From positions 37,656,770 through 37,720,769 of the forward strand of contig OZ020484.1 of the NCBI GenBank assembly GCA_963971405.1: DNA of 64,000 bases, written 5' to 3'. Source of the DNA: Psococerastis gibbosa (taxonomy: Eukaryota; Arthropoda; Insecta; Psocodea; Psocidae). Both the position numbers and the translations under genes were made by a program. Of this stretch, positions 24,517 through 34,898 are shown in pieces. The notes below the pieces were generated by a model, which saw nothing but the letters and a program-made list of their open reading frames with translations, had not been told where the DNA came from and did no database searches. Each line of letters begins with the position of its first letter. Within the stretch, counting starts at the first letter, position 1.

Positions 24517-27190
24517 CTACAATCTGGGCCTAATGAACGATTCCCAAAACTGATGCGCTTGATGCAGAAGTTGACGCACGTAGGGCTCGTCATAGTCCAC
24601 GATTATGAGGATTGCTTTTTGTGACTTTTCGAAATCCGGCGAAGCGCAACAAAATAATCCTCTTCGCCGTTTGGTCACTAGCATCTGCAGCTGCATTTGG
24701 GCTTTCACCTTCTCTGTTAATTCTGAGTGAGAATTGACGTAATGACTGATATTTTTGTATTTGGTGGGACACTTCACTTCAATCACATAATCTTCGCTCA
24801 CACCATCTGGTGACGCAGCCAGCCAAGGGTGGGATGGCAAAAAGAACAGTCCCGTCTTACGCCACTTCAAATTGAATGTCTTTGCCAACAATCGGATAAC
24901 TGGCTCCTCCAAGATGCGGCCCCTTTCCATAGCTTTTGTGTCCCTGACTTTGAGAACCCCAATTATTGAATTGACGAGCGATCCGTCGGGTGTTCTACAG
25001 TGGGCGGCTTCATGGATTTTCGAGGCGGTGATCCTACCGTACCTATAATAAAAATTGTCAAATTTACTGATTTGCAACCAATTAAATCTCAATTAAAGGA
25101 TTGCAGAGCAATCCGGATATAAATGGCAGGCATATATCCATGACTTAAATTATGAAATGAAAAATCGTCTTTACTTCAGGCGAGCTTTAGCCCCGAAAGG
25201 CTACTCTTCCAGCGAACCTGCAACTTGTAACAAATTCATCCCCAAATTTGTGAGTCGTATGAACTATGGTCAAAACGTCGTGAAACGCACCAATACATTG
25301 GCTGTCGCATAATGACGTTTCCATTTAGAACACAGTGCAATGTTCTTAATTTCTTCCCTCAACTGTCACCATTACTATGACATTTCAAATAGTCTACTGT
25401 TAACTTACTTGCGACCAATTACAGGAAAGCTGTCATTTGCCTTGAGTCATGGACCAAAGCTTGTAAGTTTTTGTTGGGCACTCAGAAACTCAGTGAAAAC
25501 CCGGTTGCGCATTCATTTTTGTTTGTTTGTAAATTAATGACAGTGGCGCGACCCCAATGATTTTAACAAATTGATGTTTCCATTTCTAAACTTTTTTTAT
25601 TTAACTTGCAACATTTCTTAACCCATTTACATGCTTTCATGTAACATATGAAGATGTAACTAACCTTAGCTCATGCCAAAGAGGATTGTCAGCCTGGCCT
25701 CTTGTGGCGACTTCTGCTTCCTCGCAAACTGAAGCCGTCATAACCCTCTGCACTAAACTCTCAAAATCTTCTGAATTATTTATCAGATAGTGCAGACTGA
25801 GCTGCTCCACGGTCGGTCTTTCCAGGAACTGTCTGTGGATCATGCTACTGTTATATGATCCACCAGACAGAACTTGTGCACGAAAGTCCACGTTGTCCGG
25901 CAACGGTATAGGTACCCTCCCAAAGTCAGCTAATGTGACGTGCGTGCCTCCTCTTCCAACAGAAGACAACGCAGGCTTCTTCCAGTAGCAAACAGTGGAA
26001 GTAGGAGTTGGTTCTTCTGTCCTCCGCTGCAGCCACAGAAGAAATGCAACCGAATGCTTACAGCCACCTAAAATGAAAATAAAAAAGTTTAGATAAATGT
26101 TGTTGTTGATAGTAGCATATTATGCTAATGCTTGCCAATAGGTCTGTTCATCGATCACAGTTAAGTCAATTTAGTGGCACCACAAACACCTTTAAGTAGT
26201 ACGCAATGGAAATGCGTTAGGAATGGCCATGGGCCGATGATACTCTTCAAACTTTCACATTGACATAATACAGTAGGTAAATAAATGACAAATAAATTCT
26301 GTTAAGTTCTTGACTGCATTGTACATTATGTTAACATTTATTATTTACGCTATTTTATTGAAAATCGGTGCAATATAGACTTTCTATTCTATCCCTAGTC
26401 AATTGATATCATCTTACCTAGAGCGGCTTGGCACCCAGTGCACTGTGCATCCAATATTTCTTCAGCCTGCTCATTCAAATGCACCACTACTTCATACGGT
26501 GTACTTGTCACTCGGTGTTCAGGACACACTCTGCCTTTCACCCAACATTCTTCGTTGCAACGAAGGACTCCCACTTTTCCCACAGCGTTATCACCGTAGG
26601 TCTGTCTTCCTGATCTGTAAAAAATTGTTTGGCTATTATGCATGTTAAAAAGCTAACGTACATGCAAATAGGCAATAGCCCCCGAACAAAGTTATGAGGC
26701 TGCTAAAATTGGTGCCCTCATATCACTGACACTACAAATGTTTAGTTGGTAGGTGAATTAGTTTTTAATAAAGTAAATACTTTCAATGCAGGGTACCTAC
26801 TGGTGTAATGGACAAAGTAGAAGTACACAATCCGCTATAGTATAGCAGATTGTGTACTGAACTGTATTGCAGCTATACCCTACGCAAACAAATGTATTGC
26901 ACATAACCACTGACAAACAAAAAGTGCCGACAACAAATAGTATAAAAACGAGAAGTCATTTTAAAAAATATCCTACATTGTTAGGGGCAAGGAAGACACC
27001 AAATTATTAGCTAGACCTAAGCGTAAAAAGCAAAGAGCTGCATTACTATCTTTAGCGATTCTTACCTGCTTTCTTTGACGCCTCGCAATTCCGGTGCTGT
27101 ATATACAGATTTGCCACTTAAATAGGCCAAAACCATGTCGACGTCTACATGTGGCAGATTAGTAGAATTTGCTTGCACATACCGATCCAT
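24517..27190 (-). CDS. SWIM-like zinc finger plus YqaJ (lambda-exonuclease-like) nuclease, four exons
   Basis: Exons from the ATG at 27190: 27066-27190, 26418-26614, 25665-26067, 24517-25042; phases agree and give about 416 residues. The N-terminal half has a Cys-rich stretch (VLRCNEECWVKGRVCPEH) and a zinc site C-x2-C-x6-C-x-H (QCTGC, then GGCKH), split by intron 2, resembling a SWIM finger. The C-terminal half is a YqaJ/PD-(D/E)XK nuclease: GRITASKIHEAA, RGRILEEPVIRLL, WLAASPDG, YVIEVKC and KAQMQLQMLV supply the expected Glu, Asp, Glu-x-Lys and Gln positions. Such proteins process DNA ends in phages. Here it is convergent with the THAP-DDE transposase inside shared inverted ends, suggesting an accessory nuclease of the transposon. 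It appears uninterrupted. Confidence 0.82.
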
Positions 27191-28296
27191 TTTTCTAACT
27201 ATATTTCAAGTTTTCCACCAAATAAAATATTAAAAAAAAGATTTATTAAACTCGTCCACTGTAAAATGTAAACAAATATGCGTTTCTAACTTAAACCCGA
27301 ACTTTCCCGAAGCTGGCGAGCACACGTGTGAATGTCTACGTCACGACGTCCGAATGTTTCCGAGTGGAAATTACGAACTTAAAATTAAAATAAAACTTAA
27401 CTTACACTAAAAATGAGATAACTGGGCTCACAAAAACTTTAGTTTACAACTAATCTACAGCATTTCAACTCTAAAACGATTATTCCTCCCGCACCTGTAT
27501 ACCCCATTCCATATTTGGTACCACAGAGCAAAAAGAGAATAATTTTTTAGAATAGTTCAATTTTTGTCAAGTTGTCAACACACATTGGGAGATCCTTGAG
27601 GGTCGGCAGCAGGTATACGAGCGAAGGGTGTGAGTGATGACTCATCATCTGATATATTTACGACCCTCTATGCCTCAATAACAGCCGAGTTCCTATATTC
27701 CTTCATCCAGCCAAAAAGCAGTGGCGTGCCGTATCTTCCAGGCCGCAGTTATAGCAGTGGCGTCTCCTTACATTTTGTATTCTTTATGAGAATACAAGCC
27801 GTAGAATGGTGTTTTGACATATGTATAAACACATGTGAAGCATGTTCCAATAAAATTATGATTTATGATTGCATTAAATGTCTACCATAATTAAAAAGGC
27901 AATGATATGGGATGTAAATAAATGTATTGACTTACAATTTTGATATGTACAGTCACGTATGAGAAAAAGTTTTTGCTTTCCTGTTTGTTCGTAATATATA
28001 CAGGGTGTTCCAGACCACCCGGACACCCCCTATATCTCGGTTATTACGAGGAATTTTGAAATGCGGTAAAAATCTACGATAACAAAGTCAAGATTGAACT
28101 ACCTTATGGTGCAATCAAATGTTTTTTTCGGGGAGTCCGAAAGGGGAGTGTCAGGGGGTCATAGGTGGTATCTCGGAATTTTCAAATGCAAAGGTATAAC
28201 GTGTTGCATATCAAATGAAAGCCCTGTGAGGGATATCCTTTTCATCCAGAACCCTTAGGACTCTTTTAAGGAGTATAGCCTCAAAGAATTGGCGCA

Positions 28297-28440
28297 TTGT
28301 GGCCCCATTGTTTTTTAATCTACTCAGTGAGTCTAATAATCTGCTGTTGTGTGCTACAGCCTTTCCGGATACCAAAAGGTTCTGGACGCAGGATATCCTT
28401 TTCATCCAGAACCTTGAGGACTCTTTCAAGGATTATAGCC
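28297..28440 (-). pseudogene. LINE reverse transcriptase fragment
   Basis: Minus-strand reading gives ERVLKVLDEKDILRPEPFGI then RKGCSTQQQIIRLTE, the motif-2/3 region of jockey/CR1-like reverse transcriptases. A 45-bp piece of it (GGATATCCTTTTCATCCAGA...) is repeated at 28236-28280. Confidence 0.65.
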
Positions 28441-28680
28441 CCCCCCCCTCAAAAATTTGGGAATTTACATCAATCCCGGGAAATAGCAGAGCTCAAAGCA
28501 GGCATTAACAGTGTACAGCCCTTTGGGGAAATTGGAAATTAAATTTAACAATTTATTTATTATTTAATTAGTTCATAAAGATTTGGCCCACTTAAGTTCT
28601 AGAAGACTACTTCATGCATCGTATAATAAAGTATTTTTAATTTTTGAAGTTCTAGTTTTTTCATAAACACGATAATAATT

Positions 28681-29410
28681 TATACTCGGTAATTTATAAT
28701 ACGCAATGCGTTTCACCGTGAATTTTCTATCATTTAAAAAAAAAAAACATTTTTCCACAAAACCAAATAGATTTTGGCGAAAGCAACCTGCTCGGTTTCG
28801 TTACTCAATTAAACACATAATTCATGCCTGAAGGTAGAAATCATCGATACAAAGGTTTCGCAGAGAAATTATTTTTTAGTCATTTTTCATTCAAATTTAG
28901 TTATTTTTATTTTTTTACCCCCAGACAGAAACTATCAAGGGGCAAGCGACCCCCCCCCCATATTGTAAACATTAATGGCGACTGCAATATACTGTATGTG
29001 AATTTAGAAGAAATCGTTGGAGCCGTATTTGAGAAATAAATTGTTAGACGTTTTTTTGGAGATTTTTGAAAATAACCCCCCCCCCCCCCCAAATTGAGTA
29101 AGCCCCATTTAAAAAAAAATTGTCTCGAGGTATGATTTTTGTAAACCTACATACCAAATATCATCAAAATCGGCCGAGTAGTTTGCCCGGAAATCGATGA
29201 ACAGACAGACAGACAGAGCTACAGACAGTCATTTCGTAAAAAGATTTTTTTTGGTTCCTGAGACCTCAAAACGTGTAAATCCGTTGAAATCTCGAAATCG
29301 AAAATTTCGACCATCACAAAGCTTTCCTTATACTAGGCTACGTATAAATTGGAAAGCAATAAAAGGTACTAAATATCGGGCTGCCAATTTCCTACGGGCT
29401 GTTAATTCTA
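28681..29410 (+). repeat. Repeat A, long copy
   Basis: About 700 bp with AAACTATCAAGGGGCAAGCG, poly-C runs, AAATCGGCCGAGTAGTTTGC, a CAGA run and ATTTCGACCATCACAAAGCT. It ends near CCTACGGGCTGT. No coding sequence believed. Upstream of it (28550-28690) is one arm of repeat F. Confidence 0.65.
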
Positions 29411-29595
29411 AAAGACCGCCGTTATGGCAAAGAGAGGGAAGGACTGAGACTGGGCGAGCACTAATTCTAAAAAACACTTAGAAAGGCCTGTCTGATGTCG
29501 TTAGTCCGCTCTGCAAGGGTGTACCGTGGTGAAACAATTTCGCATAATAAGGCTTCCTTGTAAAACCTCTCGAGTTTTGGCACCATGACTGAACG

Positions 29596-32500
29596 CTAAA
29601 GACTCTGGTCCCTGGTAACTTCAATGACCTCTTGCCAATGAGGCGTGTATATGAAAAGGTAGCACTTATTCACCTTCAAAATGTTCAGCTGCCCCTGTAT
29701 CTGGTAATGCCAGTAACTTTTTGGTTTAAGCTGGACGACACCTTTTTCGCCAAGTTTCAACATTGCAGTCTTCTTCTGCCTGACAGCATCTGCCAGCGAC
29801 GTCGTCTCAGCTTTTGTGGCTGCCCACAAACATTTTATCTCCAGTAGAGCATCCTCTCCACAAACTAATCCATCGGGCGAAGCAGCGAGAAAGGGATACG
29901 TGGGATCAACAAAGAGACCACATTTTTTCACTTTCTTGCCGTTTTTGCAGCAAAATATTTCCCGGGCCAAATCCTCGTTCGTTTTCCCAAACTTTACGGC
30001 TTGAGTCCGTGAAATATCACTGTACAGGATCGACTTCACAGTGTTTCGGGTTGAGGTCGTTGGCCTTAAGCACATCACTTTACCAAAATTTGAAGCAGTG
30101 AGGCGTTTCACCCTTTCCACCATCCAATCTTCCGAAAGGTCTTGACCCATTGTCCTCAACTGTAATTCTTCCGGATCAACAGAACTCAACTCTTCTAGGA
30201 AACGCTCTTTACTCTGACGCAACTGCGATTCTGGGATATCTGGAATATCCTCAACGTCCCCGTAATCTTCATCTGGACCTGCTTCTTCTTTCCACTGAGT
30301 CGGTTTGCTTCTTTTAAACAGTTCTCGCCGTCGCCTGTTATGTTCCGTTCTTAATTTTGCCCGTGAAACGTATCCCTTCGTTCTACTCCCTGGGGTTCGA
30401 ATGTTACAAATACGCCGTGCGACATCTGCTAAAAAGGCACCCTCGTTAAATTGAAGACATGCGGCTTCCATTCTCATGTTGTAACTTCCGCGAGCACCAT
30501 AAAAAATTCTCTTGCCACCAATTAATTTATTTGCTAGGCTATTGAGTTGTTCGCATAGATTGCTGTCAACCTCAAGCAAGAGTGAATCAGCATGGTGTGC
30601 GACCCTGGTCATCAATCTTATCAAATCATCAGCTAGGCCAGATTTTGTCATCACATTGTACAAGCTGGACTCATTTACGCCTTTCTCTTTGCAATAGTAC
30701 TCCAGGCAATCATGATGAAGACCAAGTATGTGTTTAGGGGCATTTAAAATGTCCTTGTGCAATCCCTCACAACGAATTGATGAAAGGCCAGCTGCATTTT
30801 TCCAATGCTTAATCGCGCCTCTCACAGCCTGGCGAAAGCGGAAAACGTTGGATGCTAAGGCTTTTCGCTCTGCTATGGGGAACTTAGTCGCCTTCAAAAA
30901 CCCACGCAAGTGGCCGTCCATATTTCTGAGTAAATGGTTGCGGCATTCCACTTTTTTTATTGCAACGGTAAATCCGTACGGCTGTGCCCCTAATAGACGC
31001 TTCATAACACTTGAATCCCCATCACCAATGAGCCTCGTGTAAGCAATGCCTTGCGTCTGTATGCTCCGCCGAAATCCCTCAACAATTATATCAGCTTCCA
31101 TGGCAGTTGAGGAACGTTTCCAGTTCCTAAAGCATTTGTGGGGCGCCTTCTTCCCCGTTTTTTTTTCTCTACAACACAAGGAGCAGAACTTATTACGCGT
31201 GCCCACAAAAACAACTTTCCTTGTCCTGTACCCAATAATTGACGCCATCCCCGACAACGAATTATATTTCGTCTTATATGACCTCTTAGCCCACATTCCA
31301 TCAGCCACAACTGTAATAAAAGGAGTGCCATCTGGCAAGACGTCTCCAGCTTCTAAAGCTAACTGTTTTTCTTCAGCCGCAGCTGCAGCCATGGACTGAG
31401 AAAGGCTAGCTCCAATTCGCTCGGACACTTTCAGTCCCTCTTTCATAAATTTTCTCTCACTCATGAAAGGGATGTTCAACGCAGCAAAAATTGGTTCAGC
31501 GGCTGCAAAGCCCACACCACCAGATATCACGCCGTTCACCAAATTACCTTCGATGTTTTCATCGTTAGGCTGAAGGGCGTATTTTCTAGTGGAGTTGCAC
31601 ATGCGGCATTGAAATAGCAACTGCACCGTCATTATGCTGTGCTTTTTTATGGGCACCTCCCTTATGAAGTCCATGTCAGCAATAGTGCACATGAATGGTT
31701 TGTGCACGTCATTTTTTAATTGGGTGAAGAGGTGAGCCAAGTTAACAATCCTGTTGCCTGGTAAAGTACCAGTTGGCAAAATTGTGTTGGGCTCATCGGC
31801 CCCGATGGACTGATTGCCAACAGTCTCATTAACTGGGTCCTCTTCCTCCATAAGAAATGGGCTGGGCTCATCGGCCCCAATGGATTGATTGCTAATGACT
31901 GTCTCATCAGCTGGGCCCTCTTCCTCCATAGCAATTGGGCCAGCAAGATTAAGGCTGTCAGATACGTCGTCTGGCGTGGATGTTAAAATAACACCTTCTC
32001 TTTTAAGATAATTATCAACCCTACAAAAAAGTATTAGACATAAATATAACAGCAGTGAATATTGTATAAGCTTACACCATGGTTTGATTATACTCTACTG
32101 TTCATGCAATCACAATTGGGGATACACATTGTATATATTGTAGTTATTTTTTCGTCTCCGAGGTAGAGACTCAGTTTCTGGGCCCAGTGTTCTGCCAATG
32201 AAATGAAATGAAATGAAATGAAATGAAATGAAATGAAATGAAATATAATAGGCCATTATTACCACATACAGTACAATATAGATATAAAGGTACAGTATGT
32301 GCTCGGCACCGTCAAAAATACAATTAGGTCTACCATGTAGGCTACATAATATCAAAACATCAAGTCTAGACTATAAACATTTTGACTATTTATGAGTCAA
32401 TAATTTGAAAAAAAAAAAAAAAAAAAACAATGAGAGAAAAGTCCAATCAATCAATCAATCAGACGCAATGGTCGGTGCTGACCCAAAGGTCGTTGAACTG

Positions 32501-33634
32501 TTTAAGTCGTTGGTCTCTTTTCGATGGTGGAAGGATTAGCCGCTAGATATTTCCACTTTGCATTGCCTGGGGTACGCCCGATCGTAATATAATAATAGGA
32601 CTCGTAAATGTAGTGACGAACAACACTTAGTCTACTTGTTTCAATTTCACTATATTTACTGCTCAAATGCAAATGCTAATTTCAGAGTAAGGCACTATAT
32701 ACCCGGGTATTGTCATCCGCCATGTTGTATCCTAATTCCTATATGGTAAGTATTGTAAGAAAAGTAAGAGGTTGAGAAATATTGAAAAAACTAATACACG
32801 TTTTAGTATTTTTTTATGAAACACTTCCCTAATTGGTAGCACGTTTTTTTAAATAATAATAAATAAACAACGATAAATTTCTAAAAATAAATAGGTAAAC
32901 ACCCAATGCTTGGCTTATACACCAGACTTATAATGGATATAATGTGACGGATGACAATACCTGTCTAATATAGAGCCCTATTTCAGAGAAAACAATTCGA
33001 AATTTGTAACTCTGTAACAATCACTTCTTTCTCTCTGGATAAAAAAATTGAATGAATTTTTAAAACACTAAATTCATCAGAATCAGTCTGGAAGTAGGTT
33101 TTTCCCCCAAACAAAGCTTGTGACCAGGTAACCAAGGCACAAAGTCTCCCAAGATTGATACATGTATGTTTATAAATGATATGGCGGCTATTCCACTTGC
33201 CGATATTCCCTCATTTATGCATCAATAATAAGTCTCTACCATATTATAACTTAATTTATAATAGATAAGTTAAGTATCTACATAATAGTCTCATTCAAAG
33301 AAAAATCGCATCAATTATTGATGCACAAATGTGGGAATATTGACAAATGCAATAGCCGCCTATGCCCATGGTTGCTCCTGACTGGTTACAATAAAAATGA
33401 GGTCCCCACATACAAATCTCACTTAGAACGAAAGATCACTATCCTCTTTAAATTGGCTGTCGATCTATCTAGACATAAATAGCAATTACAGATACGTACT
33501 ACATTTCTTATAACAACATGTACTAACCGTTCCATTTCCTTTTTTTTATGGGGTGCTACGCCTTTAAACCCTTTACGATATGCTCGCGTCCGTCTATTTT
33601 TTTCATATTCCTTCTGGCCTTTAAATTTACCCAT
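29596..33634 (-). CDS. Mutator-like transposase fused to a C-terminal YqaJ nuclease domain
   Basis: Two exons, 33528-33634 and 29596-32020, joined in phase to give about 843 residues. The basic N-terminus is MGKFKGQKEYEKN followed by RKGFKG. The centre (roughly residues 260-480) matches an animal Mutator-like transposase: VVADGMWAKRSY, a CSLCC cluster, LIGDGDSSVMKRL, and a VECRNHLLRNM helix after it. The last 165 residues or so are a YqaJ/PD-(D/E)XK nuclease: RLTASNFGK, FGKTNEDLARE, YPFLAASPDG, LLEIKC and YQIQGQLNI retain the expected active-site residues. No stop interrupts it. A hAT-like element holding a Copia sits 57 bases before the ATG and probably removed its promoter. The Mutator ends were not found. 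Confidence 0.83.
32199..32243 (+). repeat. GAAAT pentanucleotide microsatellite
   Basis: About nine tandem GAAAT units, inside the Mutator-like gene's intron. Confidence 0.9.
33183..33360. mobile_element. Hairpin MITE, copy 10
   Basis: 178 bp; ends GGCGGCTATTCC and complement, flanked by TAT (33180-33182, 33361-33363). Stem CGATATTCCC is unlike other copies; the centre shares AATAAGTCTCTACCATATTA with copies 14 and 15. It lies in the Mutator-like gene's intron. Confidence 0.8.
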
Positions 33635-33793
33635 TCTCAGTACGCCAAGAAAACAATGGACAAAATCATAAAATATGAAATAATGCGAGAGTTAACAACA
33701 GGGCTGCCAAATGACTTCTGCCGTATTCCTCGGAAATTGTTAAATAGTTCCTCAGAATACCCCGGAATTTTTTTTAAATGTTGGTCCCTTTTA

Positions 33794-33933
33794 GACGCAT
33801 ATTCCACCAACGTCAATAGTGATAGTAAATGTAGTATTGACGTGGTAGCAGGCATTTTTAGACTGTCTTTAATGTCTGCTACCACGTCAATACTACATTT
33901 ACTATCACTATTGACGTTGATGGAATAAGAGCC
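33794..33933. mobile_element. Hairpin MITE, copy 11 (short type)
   Basis: 140 bp near-perfect palindrome flanked by TTA (33791-33793, 33934-33936). Stem GTCAATAGTGATAGTAAATG; centre GTAGCAGGCATTTTTAGACT. Nested in the hAT-like element. Confidence 0.85.
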
Positions 33934-34136
33934 TTATATATCATTTTTTTCATTTTTGAACACCAAGGATGTTACAAATTAAACTGGATTTAAGTTTGTT
34001 TTCATGTAGTATGCTAAGCATAGGCGGATTTTTCTTATTTATGAGAGTATCGACTGCTGTACGTCACCATGCCTACTTCACCAGTTTTCTACATATAACT
34101 GGAGACTTTCTATTTTTGACATCTAATTAATTATAT

Positions 34137-34320
34137 TGCAGTATTATATGGAGTATATAACACTGACTTTTTAAATTAGCTTTGGTTGAAGAGGCAATCA
34201 GCACGTTATAACTAAAATTAGAGGATACATAAAAACTGGACGGGATTAGGCGTAGATCGTAGATTCGAATTAAGTCCAGTTTGTTATCTATCCTCTAATT
34301 TCAGTTATACTGTAAAAGGA
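34137..34320. repeat. tRNA-like foldback repeat D, copy 1
   Basis: Shares GGTTGAAGAGG, AAATTAGAGGATA and GGCGTAGATCGTAGATTCGA with the 56.5-kb copy; the B-box portion is more decayed. Nested in the hAT-like element. Confidence 0.5.
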
Positions 34321-34513
34321 ATTTCTAAAACCATTTCAACCATTGTAAACTTTTCATTTTTGTTTTGTGTTCTTTGTTAAATCTAACGAGACCCAATACG
34401 CCAAGTTCTGAGTTATTTTTCATCTTTTAATCTTGCTAATTTTCAGAAGCTAGAGCGGTAGCCTATAGTCTAAGGCTCCTAAGCTACACCCACGTACACC
34501 ATAAGTAGGTACC

Positions 34514-34769
34514 TTGAAATAAATTTTTTAAATTATAATTTTTGCTATTTCATAATAAAATAATAATAAAATTAAAAATAATAATAATGAAAATAAATAT
34601 TAATTTAATAATATTTTTGTTTGTCTATGACATTGTCTGTGACACTGTTTAGAGTTTACAATGTTTTTTTTACTTCCTTGCTACAAAGATGGCGAATACA
34701 CAATATTAATTCAAAGTGTGATATTTTTTTATCTATAAATTTAAAACCGATCCAAGGCATAACCCAACA
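34514..34769 (+). repeat. Copia left LTR
   Basis: 256 bp, reads identical to the right copy; very AT-rich first half, ending CCAACA just before the primer-binding site. Confidence 0.9.
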
Positions 34770-34898
34770 GGTTATGGGCCCAGATAAATCGGGAAACCAA
34801 GATGTTCCGTAAAATCAATTAAAAAGAAAAATTAAAAATAATAATTAAAATTGTCGCGTGTGCAAAGTGCTTGTGTAACCTAATCTTACCAGTACACC

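Larger units (their letters stand above)
16798..27505. mobile_element. ISL2EU/IS5-like DNA transposon with two convergent genes and nested insertions
   Basis: Ends are 12-bp perfect inverted repeats: GGGGTATACAGG at 16798-16809 and its complement at 27494-27505. Both are bordered by AT (16796-16797, 27506-27507), read as a 2-bp target duplication. Inside are a rightward THAP-DDE transposase (17035-21184) and a leftward four-exon SWIM-YqaJ nuclease (24517-27190), with tails converging. From memory, ISL2EU elements pair an IS5-type transposase with a YqaJ protein, which fits. Later insertions inside it are a mariner (19728-21020), two foldback elements (21641-21950 and 22614-23583) and a hairpin MITE (24145-24262). 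The short inverted repeat is the weakest part of the case. Confidence 0.65.
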
